Source: Chrysomallon squamiferum
Taxonomy: Eukaryota > Mollusca > Gastropoda > Neomphalida > Peltospiridae
Length of the DNA stretch: 64,000 nucleotides
Direction: 5' to 3'
NCBI GenBank assembly: GCA_012295275.1
Contig: CM022672.1
Location: forward strand, 21,372,628 to 21,436,627
A program made the position numbers and the translations under genes. The notes beneath the pieces are model-generated. The model was not told where the DNA came from. It saw only the letters and a list, made by a program, of their open reading frames with translations, and searched no databases. Shown one piece after another: positions 1 to 12,040 of the stretch (positions within the stretch are counted from its first letter, which is position 1; every line of letters starts with the position of its first letter).

Positions 1-41
1 TGTTTTGAGTTTTGGAGGGTTTTAGGGAATCATACATGGAA

Positions 42-218
42 ACAGTAAGGATCTTCATTATTACCATATTCAAACGTTAACAAAGGCTGGTGACCGGCGA
101 CAACTACATATATCCAAAACATATTTAGCCTATTTGTTCGTTGCGCCAAATGTACATTTAGAGAACGCCCCAGGCAATTAGCCAGACAGCCAAGCCGTTG
201 GTCATTCCCAACATCCAA
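42..218 (-). CDS. Possible internal exon, unrecognised protein
   Basis: On the minus strand an open stretch of roughly 59 codons is less AT-rich than its surroundings. It is preceded by an acceptor-like TTATTATTAAG and followed by a donor-like CAT|GTATGA. The translation includes a short hydrophobic run (MFWIYVVVAG) and ends near NNEDPYCFH. I recognise no domain. It could be a downstream exon of the minus-strand gene whose first exon lies at 5.9-6.7 kb, but its phase does not join directly to that exon, so at least one further exon would be needed. It could equally be a chance open stretch or decayed mobile-element sequence. Confidence 0.22.
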
Positions 219-1994
219 CACACCTTAATAATAAATAAACTGTGTTCTTCTTTAATACAGAAATTATATGTGTGTGTGTGCGTGTGTGTGAACGAACGAA
301 CGAACAAATGCAAGTAAACCTGGCTATGGACATCTTTTCTCTTCAGCCCACGTGCAGTTTAAATAATAATCATTGGCATGGGTCAAGTACTAATAAACAA
401 CTAATTATGAAAAATTAGAAACGGAAATTGCCCCTGAACATTCTGGAAGATGACGTCAAAATTCCTATTCAGTTAAGAGCTGGCTTTCAAAAAATGCAAG
501 ATTTATGAAGACGTAAACACTGGTTATTGATTGTCAATGAAACCTTTCTAAAGAAGTTCATTAATATTTGTTTATCGCAGAGCGGTTCTGTCTCGTTCTG
601 ATACTCCGCCAACACAATTAATAATGTAGTCTGTTTGACAGAATGATCCAATATATGTTTTTCTGTTTCCAAGTTAACCATTAAATTTTGTACAACTAAC
701 ACTACTAGAATTACTACTACTACTAATAATAATAATTATTATTATTATTATAACAACAACAACAGCAACAGCAACAACTACAAGTAATAATAGTATAGTG
801 AATTAATAAGGAAAATAATAGTAATGGTTAAAAAAGAAAAAAAAGAAGAAGAAGAATGTTATAATTTTTTTTTTTTTTTTTTTTTTGACAATTGCATATA
901 TGGTATAAATACATAAAAATGGTAAATGGACGGTTCAGTGTGCAAAACAGAATCGAAACAGAAAACCAGGTTTATAATTTATTGTAATGTATTGAGTTAT
1001 TAGTTTATTATTCATAAAAGTATTAAGTGTACTACTAGTAGTAAAAGTAGCAGCAGTAGTAGTAGCTGAAGTAATAGTACTGATGGTATAAGTTGTATGA
1101 TATTATATCTTTTACCACAAACAAAAAAAAAAACATACTTCTGTTAACAAATTACTTCTTTTATTTTTTTTTTCCCCCATAGACCATTCACTGTAAAGTA
1201 ATTATATGGTAATTTTAGTATGCTTCAGTTAGAGAACTGTCGACGCATAACTATCGCGGGCAGAAACTCTGATTTACACAAAGTTTATTTCTGGAAGATT
1301 TATAAGCCAAACTCTAATGCCACTGAGATTAAACACAACTGAACCTAACAACTGTAAAAAAAAAAAAATAATGATAATAAAAAATAATAAAAAAGTTAAT
1401 GACATGCATTGTAGTGTTATTCTAAACGTTTTCTTTTTTTTTGAGAGTTTAACACTGGTGACCAGATATTATCAGTATTAAATATATCAATGTCAGTATT
1501 ACAATGAATAGTTGTTATATTATATAACAAGGCGTCATTGCAGAAATTAATGACTTGAAACCATTTACAAATAGTGTTGAGCACGTCGTTTCAAATTGCA
1601 TTAAAATGCGTATAACAACAATCAAAGAATACTGCGAATCTGTTTCTTTATTGTGTATAATATGTAGATAATGTATTTTGGAAAAGTATAGGTCTGTTTA
1701 TCTATATTAAAATAAATACATATTTGCGTATGTGTCTATACATGTTAAGTTTTCGTAAATGAAAGAAGAGTAAAACAGAAAGAACAGAAATTATCAACCC
1801 AAAAATAACTTAAACAATACTTGGACGTTTAAAAATCAACGAAATGGAGAGAAATCATATAGTTTATGACTATATCGTAAAATATATATCACACGAACAA
1901 ACCTTTTCAGCAGTATACAATAACTACATCGATAACTGTATTTAAATGTTACATGGAGGGGAAAACTCGCTGCATTTGACATTCTAACCACCGC

Positions 1995-2083
1995 AGGACA
2001 AACTGATATCTTAAGACACTAGTCAGTTATTTCTTTAAACCTGCAATCCTAAAATTAAATGAAATAAACTGTTTTATTTCTCA
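1995..2083. repeat. Dispersed repeat, copy 1
   Basis: About 90 bp that run from AGGACAAACTGATATC to TTTTATTTCTCA match, with scattered differences, a segment at 47305-47398 in the same orientation. Shared blocks include ACTGATATCTT, CAGTTATTTCT, CCTGCAAT and GTTTTATTTCTCA. This looks like a low-copy interspersed element. I cannot assign the family. Confidence 0.6.
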
Positions 2084-2237
2084 ACTCAGAACTCTCGATT
2101 GTAGCAGATCTATTCCGGGTACCGATTTTGTTGTTTCCTAGAGAAACAATACATCAAAACAACACAGTTCTTAAACAACAACAATTTATTTGTTATTTTT
2201 TAATTAAAATCTTTTTCAAAATGTTCTTTTAAGATCT

Positions 2238-2240
<3 letters not shown>

Positions 2241-2276
<36 letters not shown>
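2241..2276. repeat. (CA)n microsatellite
   Basis: Uninterrupted dinucleotide array of about 18 units in intergenic or intronic DNA. Confidence 0.97.
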
Positions 2277-2280
<4 letters not shown>

Positions 2281-4169
2281 ATTGTTCAGTAAGCCGTTAA
2301 AGAATATATTTCTTTTTTATTCTTCTTTTTTCTTTTCTTTTTTAATGTTACGACACCGTCACATGTTCTGATAGTATCACTGAACCTGTTAGAACTAACA
2401 CGATTTTAATAGACTGTAAGCATAGCCCTCTTTATCATTTGCTTATCGGTTGTAGCCTTTAGCTATATTAGACTAAAGTATTATAAATCATGAATATATC
2501 GCAGTATTTGATTATAAAGGTGAAATTATCACAAATCTTAATCCGGTTGATACGCAGGCAGGAAACGACCTGTTGAAAGGTATAGGCTACATAGTATAAT
2601 TTCAACACGATTTCAGAAGAGACTTTGTACAAGGAACATATATTTCATTATCTCTTTGATGCATTATGTTGTTTATATTTTACTTTATTAACTGATAATC
2701 TGAAATCAGTATTTAGTTCAATGTATTATATTTTTAAACGTTGGAGAACAATATTCATAATATTAAAAGTGCAAGATTATCATAAGCCTAGTACTTACGT
2801 TAGGTTACTGTAAGCATTTAAAAGATTTAATGAGATAACAGAGTATATTATTTAAATTAATAACAGCCCAGCTCGTCAAATTTATTATAATCTGTTCAGT
2901 GGTTCATTGGTAATCAAAGAGAATGAATGACTGAATAAATAAATAAAGAAAGAAATAATTATTAAATTTTGTTTAATACCATTTTAAAATATATTAACCG
3001 ATATGTATGAAATACGTGTTTGTTTTGTTTGCTGTGATAAATGTTGTTGTTTTGGTTTTGTTGTAGTTGTTGTTGTTGTTTTATATAACGATATTATGGA
3101 GAGAAAAAAACTCATCTGTCTATGGTTAATTTCTTTTGATTAACACAAGTGATCCCATGTACTCGTGTATACAGGAAATTACTTGCTCTGGCCTTTGTAA
3201 ATCATTTGTGGTTAGTAGATGAAAAGGAAATGATACATTCGATAGTGCATCGACGAATAAGTCTCGTCTATTCACTTATGTATCTTGGTTTTTGTGGTTA
3301 TTCTGTTCAGTATCTATACTGAAAGTGGTCTTTGAAACTAGTCTAGAATACATGCATTTTCAGGTTACACATTCATCTTTCTTTTTTTTAAATTATTCAT
3401 CTACCAGTGACAGCAAAAGTAAATCAGTTAATACACGAATCTCCCCGTGCACTTCAGAACACTTTATAATAGTGGTTTATTCCTAATCTTTCATAAGAGC
3501 GCCTATCCATCGCTGTATTCTTTTTCTATCGAAGAGTTTAAACTGTAATCTCACAGAAGTGGATCTTTATTTTTATAAATGTATTCAACTATCTTTCTCG
3601 GTGGGAGGTAATCTCCATGGCGTTCACTAAAGTTTAAATCAAGAGCACTTTTAGTCAGATGCTTGTCTAGTTTGGTATATTTCTCGTAAACAAACAGAGC
3701 CAGATAACTAACGTATGACACATTCAGTATTACGATAGTGTCTGTATAATGAAGTCAGTTTATCTGCTATCAGTAAAGCCATAAATTTCATTAAGGACAA
3801 CGATTGGGTTTTAAGTGTAATGAGAAAATCTGATACGATTAGAACTGCAGAGTTATAATTAGAACGTTGTTATTAAAATATAAAATTACATGTGCTGTGA
3901 TCAGTATGCATGAATCATGAAGGGAAAACTACAATTATGATCAGAAAACGAATGTTATGATTAGAGTACTGGTATCATTGTTATAATATTAGTTTTGCGA
4001 TCAGTTTCTCAAGTCCACAATTACTGTCAGTTACTTCTGAAGTTATTACTAACAACTGAATACGAAAGTTAGAATGTCAACTGATTATTCAGCTTAAACT
4101 GACACAGGAAGATATGAATTGCAGGATAATTATAAAAGTTAGTCAAAGGGCTTTCTTTATATAAGTCTC

Positions 4170-4170
<1 letters not shown>

Positions 4171-4221
<51 letters not shown>
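4171..4221. repeat. (GT)n microsatellite
   Basis: GT array with one interruption (a TTG step near 4180). Confidence 0.97.
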
Positions 4222-4222
<1 letters not shown>

Positions 4223-4865
4223 TATTTTTACAGGCTCTCTAGTCCAAATTCTAACTAAGTCGGTTGATTTTTGTTCATTGCCCCATTTTATTGTACCACA
4301 CACACACACACATATTGATGTGTTTGCAGGTTAACAATTTTACCATCAATAGTTTGTTCGTTATTGGCCATGACACGCAAATATTAGCTTTTCTATATTG
4401 ACTGTCTTGTTATTAATCGTGAAGTGCATGACTTTGATCAATAAATTACTTCTGCCATAAAACGTAAGAGCCATTCTGTCACTGATAAATATATATTTGT
4501 GTCAACAGGTGCTGGTGATTATCAAAGATGCCTTGTAGTTGTTTGCTTTTTCAAAAGGTTTTCAGTAATCGAACAAAGAGAATGAAAACCGTTTAATGCA
4601 TATTCAGTTATTCGGAATATCGATATTATCGGTTTGTGCAGCGATAACCGCGTGACAAACTGGTAGAAACGACACCTTACTGTTAATGAATGAGGAAAAT
4701 GATATTTTCTTTAGGCGGCAGAGTATGTTTTCGGGGGAACACGGGTCGATTAACTCATTAATTATGTTTGAATCAAAATAAACACCTGTTCTTTTTCAAG
4801 TTATTACTAAATGGTGAACATTTTCACCGTTTTATTATTTTTATAATTTTTGTCTTTTTACTTTT

Positions 4866-4888
4866 GTCTTTTTTTTTCTTTCTTTCTT

Positions 4889-4920
<32 letters not shown>

Positions 4921-4934
4921 CTTTCCTTCCTTCC

Positions 4935-4965
<31 letters not shown>

Positions 4966-4978
4966 TATATATATATAT
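4866..4978. repeat. Compound TTTC / TTCC / TTTA / TA microsatellite
   Basis: Adjacent tetranucleotide arrays grade from TTTC to TTCC to TTTA and end in TA. Phe/Leu/Ser-rich open frames across it are artefacts of the repeat. Confidence 0.95.
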
Positions 4979-5906
4979 TATTGTATTCTCAATATTTTAA
5001 TTCATGCTGGCGAAGCAAACACGGGCTTTTCAGAAAGGCTTTGTCTCATCAAAGCAGAGCAGGCTTGGATGGACACGCCTGTCAAAGTGTTTTGTTTCGT
5101 ATATTTAATATACGTGCCGTTCAGTCGAACTGGTAAATAGGCTTAGAGTTAATTTCACGCTTAGTGTACAACAAACACGAACCCAGATACCTACAAGACT
5201 ATGTGTGTCCAAGTAACTGCTGTCTCCTTGTCGGTATATGTTCTATGATTAGCTATTTTGTATCTGTTCACTGGGTGTGTTTGGGCGTGCTAGGAATTAT
5301 TTGTTTGTGTGTGTTTTTATCTGAAGGAAGGTTATAAAACGCCGCAGATTTCATTTCTCACAGTTTCGAGATTATGATTACGTAGACATATAAACAGCAC
5401 ATAGTTAACACACACACACACACACATATAATGGACTGATTTAAATGGACATCAATATACACCATAGTCACATAAATATATGCATGTTACCAATAATAAT
5501 AAACAAACAACAAACAACAAACAAATAAATAAATAAATAAACAAAAAATATAAAATAATAATAACAACACTTATATATAAGAAAGCTGATCTTACTTATT
5601 GTTAAATCGGCAACAATAATTCGGTAACGTTTTGTCCAATTAATTCTAGTATTAGCAAGCAGACAGTTTGAAGACAGATGACGTCATTTAACTTTTGTAG
5701 CCCTTAACGAGATTATTCCCGTTACTGCACTAATTTTAATGATTTAATAAAATCTAACTTCACCAAAATTAATATATATATATATATATGCACTGAAGAG
5801 AAGTAGAAAATAAATATATGGAAATAATTATAAAAATAGTGGAGGGAAAAAAATGTATTATTATTTATATGACAATATTGATTTCTCTGAAGTTTTCGTA
5901 GCTTAC

Positions 5907-6673
5907 CCATTACTGACTGAAACTTTACGTTTTACGCCTATTGATGTCTGAGGAAGATTCAGCGGCGTTGGAACTGTCACTCTGCTCAGACTAATGCACG
6001 AATGTTCTGACTTCTCCGTTCGCGAACTTCGTATCGTGGATGCGACAGGGAGCAGTCTATCCCGGAAAGTATCCTGTTCGGTGCCTGCGTTGGCGTCATT
6101 GTTGCTGCTGCTGGATTTGCTAGATTCGTTATCTTTGTCCTTGAATTTGCCCTGGTTTTCGCGACGTGTGTATTGAAAATTGTGGCGTGTACGTTCGTTT
6201 GGTGATGTTTGCGAATTGTTCTCGTTTTGCTGTGGAGGTACGTAATTGCTTCCATATAAACGTTTTTTCGCAGCTGTAGTTAAGGGATCGAAATATGAAT
6301 GATGTTCTCGGTATTGTAAAATGTACTTCTTTGGGTCTCTATAATGATTGAAAACAAAGTTGTCGTATTTGTCACCGAGGTTTCCTCTCGGTCTGGAGTC
6401 TTTAGATTCTTTCGTTCCATCTTTTCCTTTTCCAGTTTTGCGAAAATTTATATTTTTAGGTATCCAGCCAGTTATTTCTTGACATAGTAAATCGCTTTCA
6501 TTTTTAGCTGAACCTACTCTCGGTTTGCTTTTGTATACATCCTTCAGTGAATCCAAAACCGTTTTATCGTCTGCTTCCAGAAGTTTGTTTTGTAGCAGAC
6601 GATCTTTTGAAAAGTTGTGATGACTATCAGGAGATTCTTCTGTCATCTCTCCATCACCCAACAACAAAATCAT
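5907..6673 (-). CDS. First coding exon, Lys/Ser/Asn-rich unknown protein
   Basis: About 255 open codons on the minus strand, with more G+C and CpG than the flanks. The reading frame runs into a good donor, AATGG|GTAAGC, at 5906/5907, so the stop directly after it is probably intronic and the gene continues toward or beyond the left edge. The predicted N-terminal region is hydrophilic and rich in Lys, Asp, Ser and Asn. It has one aromatic/basic patch, around residues 104-139 (YDNFVFNHYRDPKKYI, then HHSYFDPLT), and a Ser/Asn-rich low-complexity stretch around residues 180-195. There is no signal peptide, membrane segment or domain I recognise. Translation may start at Met1 or at Met10 (MTEESPD). 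That it is a real gene is likely from composition and length; the product is unknown. Confidence 0.6.
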
Positions 6674-6900
6674 CGATGACCATTAATTAATTTTTTTATT
6701 ATTATTATTATTATATATCGGACAACACCACTCCGAGCTGCTGAACGCCCGTTTAATAATAATCCAAGCGTCAGAATTATAACCACTAACCCGTCTTTTG
6801 TCCACAAGCAGGGAGATCGAGACTTGTTCTGACGGTTATGTTTACCTCCCTCGTTTTGGCGTATTAACAAAACGTTCTCCGTGTTGCTAGTACTTAGCAT
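6670..6900 (-). other. Upstream ORF overlapping the next start (ATGA)
   Basis: A 76-codon ATG-initiated frame lies directly 5' of the unknown exon. Its TGA stop overlaps the downstream ATG as ATGA. The 5' half has relatively high CpG, but the C-terminal part contains a run of Ile encoded by an ATT microsatellite, so it is probably 5' UTR or promoter rather than a conserved protein. A donor-like GAG|GTAAAC lies inside it near 6846, so it may be split in the mature transcript. Confidence 0.25.
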
Positions 6901-7762
6901 AATCCAACTATATATTGTTAGATAACACTATGGACGTAGAACATCAAAGACTGCATTGTGAAACTCATAATAAATTAAGCTCATATGCTAGAACGGTATT
7001 TCAGTTGTATTCTGCCGAACTATATAATGCGATATTAAAGGCAACACCGGATTCCATTAATTACCTAGAGTAAATCATTATTGGATTTCAGTGAACCCGA
7101 CCAAGGGAAGGGATAACGAAAAAAAGAGATAACAAATAGGTCATTTTGTTATCAAATAATATAATTTATGTTTATAATATATTTCTTTAAAACATATATA
7201 ACAAGCAGATACATTTATTCATTTAAAAAAATAAATTTTGGTTTGATTTATAATTTTAATATGTATATATAATTGGTGTTTTTGCTATAATTAATTGCAT
7301 TAAACATGGATCGAAATACTGATGTCAAAAAGAAAAGTTTGTTTTGTTTAAGAACACTCAGGGCAGGATTCATGTCAGTGGACGTTTTAGGCACAGTCCC
7401 ACAATGGTGGCCTATGCACGACGGTGTTTCCAATTCTAAACTGTCCAGGTGCTAAAGGTGAAATAATATATAATCATTTTCAAATATTATTTCAGTCCTG
7501 ACCAAAACACTATATTAAATTTAAAAGGTTGTTTTCTTTTGTTTTATAGTTTTTAATTTATTTACATATTTAAAATAAATAAATAAATAAATAAATAAAT
7601 AAATATTAGTAATAATATTAGATCTAGTGTAAAAAAAAATCTGCTTTTATAATTAGCAAAGGCAAGAAGAAAAAAGTCCAGTCCGTCTCGCTAAACAAGT
7701 GTTGTTCTGTTTTCCTTATTTAAAAAAAAAAAAAAAAAAATTCGAATACAGCATTTAAGGAA

Positions 7763-7826
<64 letters not shown>

Positions 7827-8078
7827 TTTAATTATTATTTATTTATTTGTTTATTTATTTATTAAAATCAAAGGTAGTTAGTGAAAGAATTAAGGTTAAA
7901 ATTTCGGTGCCCGAAAGATTAATCCTAGGATGAAGACGTATAATCTGGAATCGATCCTAAACTGACAATGCGATAGCTACATTTTGCCTACGAACGTAGC
8001 ATGGTTGATTATACGTAAACGAGTTACTTCCCCTGATCATAATTGCACGACATGCTTGGTACACATTATGCATAGATT
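6901..8078. other. Intergenic, no gene seen
   Basis: AT-rich spacer between the unknown minus-strand gene and the hAT-like remnant. It contains AAAT and AAT arrays and a poly(A) run (about 7722-7740). No splice-bounded open frame is convincing. Confidence 0.6.
7763..7824. repeat. (AAT)n microsatellite
   Basis: About 20 uninterrupted AAT units, preceded at 7577-7604 by an AAAT array. Confidence 0.97.
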
Positions 8079-8086
8079 GTGTAGAG

Positions 8087-8392
8087 CAGGGGTTTTCAAA
8101 CTTTTTGACTTGCGGACCCCTTTATATTTCAGGCTTTACCTTAGGGACCCCCTTATAAACGCTTATGAAATTTATAATAAATATTTGCTTAAAATAACAT
8201 ATATTTTTACATTTAATGTTTTAATCGATGGTATTTTAGGATATATTACAAAATTATTTACCTGTTATTTCATGTGCTCACATTTACAAATATAAGAAAA
8301 AAGATTTCGATTAAAAAACATATATAAAATCAAACTGCCCATAAAAAGTATTCGCTGTCCACGGATGCAGGACTCTGCATGGACCCAGTTTG
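8087..8392 (+). mobile_element. hAT-like non-autonomous element remnant
   Basis: The left end begins CAGGGGTTTTCAAACTTTTT and continues with GCGGACCCC, a terminus typical of many animal hAT elements (CAGGGGTTCTCAAAC...). The roughly 306-bp unit is flanked on both sides by the exact 8-bp repeat GTGTAGAG (8079-8086 and 8393-8400), and 8 bp is the hAT target-site duplication length. The right end carries GGACCCAGTTTG, which resembles the inner part of the complementary terminus. The expected final CCCCTG is missing, so the right end is eroded or the family has unusual ends. No transposase is encoded. Confidence 0.6.
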
Positions 8393-8400
8393 GTGTAGAG

Positions 8401-9148
8401 CATCTTTTACGTTTGTTCAGATGTTTTTGAAAAAGTTAAGAAACAAAAATGATCTTTGTACACTAAAAATCTTAATAAAATTTTGAAAAAGATAAGACGG
8501 CAGTTATTAAATGTGTCATATTCGATCCAGTAAAAAACATTTACTTTATATCACAACTTCATTCAATTTGAAAAGTTACATATTTTATGAAAATTCCAAA
8601 TATTTTATAATATTCTGTTGATCCTGAACATGATGGACCTCGGGTTTTGGATTTCTGGACCATATCTGGATTCCAAACAATTTGCCATTCTAGGTACCAT
8701 GAAGTTATTTCGAGTCCCACTAGCAATCAAGGCAGCCCTCTCTCAGCCCACTTTGCACCAAGCTAAGCATAAATTTTACAACTGCACCCATAACCAAAAT
8801 AATAAACTTCATCCAACTAGCCTACATTTTTCTTCTCTGTATGACATCTGTTTACATTGTTTTTCTATTAGTATATAGTTCTTATATAATTATATTACTC
8901 ATTATACAGCTAAAATTTAATGTTTACATCTATGATATCCCAGACTGCTGCATTTTCTGGACCAGTGCTTCCCTTTATCATTCCGTGAAATTAAGGGTCT
9001 AAAGTTTTGTAAAGAACATGAATGCCTGGATTATCAAGAAAACAGCATTAGCTGTACAATGATTAATTCTAATTACATATATTTATTTTAAAATATATTT
9101 ACATATATATGGATATAAAAAGAAATAAATAAAAAATTGTTAAATGAT
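8401..9148. other. Spacer between the hAT remnant and SELENOF
   Basis: AT-rich, with a slightly GC-richer patch at 8620-8780 that has an 86-codon open frame on the plus strand. That frame shows no recognisable family or flanking splice sites. The SELENOF transcript probably ends near 9149. Confidence 0.5.
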
Positions 9149-9154
9149 TTTATT
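9149..9154 (-). terminator. Candidate SELENOF poly(A) signal
   Basis: AATAAA on the minus strand about 200 nt beyond the SECIS element and about 930 nt beyond the stop codon. It is the first canonical hexamer after the SECIS that would keep the element in the mature 3' UTR. Further AATAAA motifs lie near 9081. Confidence 0.4.
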
Positions 9155-9355
9155 GCCATTCACAAAATGTTCATACACTGGAAAACAAACATATACAAAT
9201 ACATATGAATATAAATATTTAATCACATAATAAACATTATTAATACACGAATATGTTAATTAATGTCCAAGATGATGTAAATATAATGAATGTACACTAA
9301 TGATGTGACAAATATATATTTTTAAAAAGAAGAAAAAGCTCTGAAACCACAGCAA

Positions 9356-9430
9356 CCTAGCCTCGTAATCAAAGTTTCCATTCCAGCACACCATTTTGGT
9401 TTCTTGCAGGAACTTCATAGAGAAGCTAGG
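9356..9430 (-). promoter_or_regulatory. SECIS element of SELENOF
   Basis: On the minus strand the 75-nt segment folds with CCTAGC pairing to GGCTAGG as the basal helix. The 5' core is ATGA directly before AGTTCC, which pairs with GGAAACT, and the 3' core TGAT follows, giving the kink-turn non-Watson-Crick quartet. An apical loop contains the conserved AA (TGCAAGAAACC). This order (stem, ATGA, helix II, AA loop, TGA) is the eukaryotic SECIS signature that recruits SBP2 and eEFSec so that UGA is read as selenocysteine. It lies about 650 nt after the SELENOF stop codon, a normal position. Only the pairing was checked by eye. Confidence 0.85.
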
Positions 9431-10078
9431 GTGTAAACCATGAAAAAAATACTGACCTCTTAATCCAATATATATGTGTCCTGTTTAATATAAACCAAAT
9501 ATTTACCAAAAAAAACCACTGTATATTTTAGAAACTATATATTTTGAAAATATTTGCAAAAGATGATGGCTTGATTAACCTGTTATAAAATTTCAAAAAG
9601 AAGAAAACGTTTGTGCTTTCCTGATGGACAGATAATGAAAATAATATGTATTAAAATGCTGAATGGAAGTGAATAGCAAACAAAATCTATTATTATGCTT
9701 AATTTACAGTGAAAATCACAAAGACAGTTTACTAAAGACTGCCAGTTTATTAATTACGTTTTACATTCATGCTTTAAGCTAACATAACCAAGTAATGTAA
9801 TTAAACAGAACACATATTATTTTGAAACATCTGTCTCTTAACTAAGTCTTCAATGTTGTTTTAATTCAAACATCTTTTTCTTCACTGTGCAAACAAAACT
9901 TCACTTTCATACACTTGAAACTTTGCTGTTATTAATTTTATTTACTATCTGTTTAATTATGTTTTGCTCTTGGACCATTTATTGATGGAAAATGACACAA
10001 ATGAATTAATTAAGAGACACAAAAGGATTATAATCTTCATATCCAGTGACTTCAGAGCTTTGAGTGATGTTTTTTAGT

Positions 10079-11603
10079 TTATTTTTTAAGTTTGTTATGG
10101 AAGAATTCCTCCACAGCGTCCGTGTTCCATTTGTCAATTCCAAGTGTTTCCTGGACTTCATGGTTTTCATCTAGAAGCTTTATGATCGGGTCTGCTCCAC
10201 GAACATACCTGATCTGCAGACCTGGGAACTGCTTTGGCTTGTCACTCTTAACAAAGGCTACAAGAAACACACAAACATATATATAGACATAACTGTGTGT
10301 GTGTGTGTGTATAACATTTTAACAACTGATACATATAACTAAGAAAGTGTATTTGTGTAATATGTCAAAACATGTTTTTAACCATATTATCACTTCTATC
10401 ATTTATAAAATAAAAATAAAATATTGTTTTATGTAATAAATACAATAATTCTGAAGTATACCCTAATGCTAATGCTACTGTAATTAAATCAGCAACTGGT
10501 AATGTGATGAAAGGCAGTATTTTTAAAACCTAAAACTTATTATCTTACCTTGGACTTGTGGATAACTCCCCAATTTTCATCCACACACAACAAGTTCTGC
10601 ATAAGGATACAGCTAAAATACATATTAAAATATATTATTTAAAATCTGAATATAAATTATATGTACAACTATACAATTACTATATATGAATGACAATTTA
10701 TTATGGAAATAACAAATATATGGAAATGTTTGGCAATAATCAGTTATTGTAGTTTTCTTGTTTTTTTATATATTATTTATTTTATTTCATAAAAGGAGAT
10801 GTAAAATAAGTTACAGAATTAAAAAAAAAAACAATGCAAAAAGAAAGGAAGATTTATACATTCTAATGATATTAATACTTTAGACAGTCACACTTTGTTA
10901 CTGTAGGATAACCTGCTTTTGACATTTATGGGTTTTTCTGTTTATTTGTATTGCTTAGTTGTATCACCATTTACTGTCTATCTTCATTACTTTAATATAG
11001 AATGTATGCAATATACACATTTATTTGTAAATAAAATCAAAGGTTTTTGTAAGGAAAGATGGCTCAGGGAAATGTTATAACCTGCTTAATACCTTTTTGG
11101 TGTCTTCAGTGTTGTGATCTTCCTGACAACACTGCTGACAGTCATCTTTTAAAGATGACAAATTAAACTGATCTAGGTCATCACAGCTGCTGCACATGAG
11201 ATTTACACTGGAGAATCCACGGTTTCTGCAGAAACCTACATCTACTGCCACATTACTGCATTCTCCAAGGTACACCTAGATAATAGAACAAATTATATGT
11301 GCATGTACATTATGTATGTGTGTGTGTGCATATGTGCAAAACACACACACATTTAACAACTCTGTTCAGTTTGGTTGTTAAAAGATGGAATATATAAAGA
11401 AAATCTAAAACAAATGTACATTTTTAAATCTGTTATTATAATATTCTGACCATCTGTTTTATGCATTAAATGAAGTGACATCAAAAACTATTTTCTTTAA
11501 GTAAAATGACTTTAAAAATTGAATTGTAGTGTTGCATTTTCTTTATGGTGGCTTTTTTCATGAAGAATGGTAAAACGTGTGTGTGTGTGTGTGTGCGTGT
11601 GTG

Positions 11604-11650
<47 letters not shown>

Positions 11651-11993
11651 GGTATATAATAATCAGCTGAAATGCAGCATTACATGATGTCTGCCAAGTG
11701 ATCCAACCAGTATACGTGCGTTCAGAGAGTGATTGCTTATTTTTATAGCAATATGTTTTGCAAATAAGAAGACAATGCTATTTATGATAAAATAGTTTTA
11801 GAAATTTTAAAATACAAGTAAAGTGCATAAAACATGCTGTTGAAAATTTGTCATAATAATAATATAAAACAAACATTTCCCAGTTTGTTTTCACAAACCA
11901 CAAATGACTGACACTGTCCTGATTGAAGAGGAAACTTTATTACCACAAACTGATTGTTAGAAATTAAACTATTTTAAATTGTCAAAATTTATA

Positions 11994-12040
<47 letters not shown>

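Larger units (their letters stand above)
222..5900. other. Gene-poor AT-rich region with microsatellites
   Basis: No exon can be supported here. The region holds several simple repeats, a slightly GC-richer patch near 5005-5095, two copies of the full CRE palindrome TGACGTCA (451-458 and 5679-5686), and one copy of a dispersed repeat at about 1995-2083. It may be intron of the minus-strand gene that starts near 6.7 kb. Confidence 0.5.

Noticed and set aside
11075..11092. Continuation of the SELENOF exon 2 frame to a stop
   Set aside because: The reading after Lys-Lys is intronic; the donor AAAAG|GTATTA at 11093/11092 and the phase-0 join to the Sec exon are clear.
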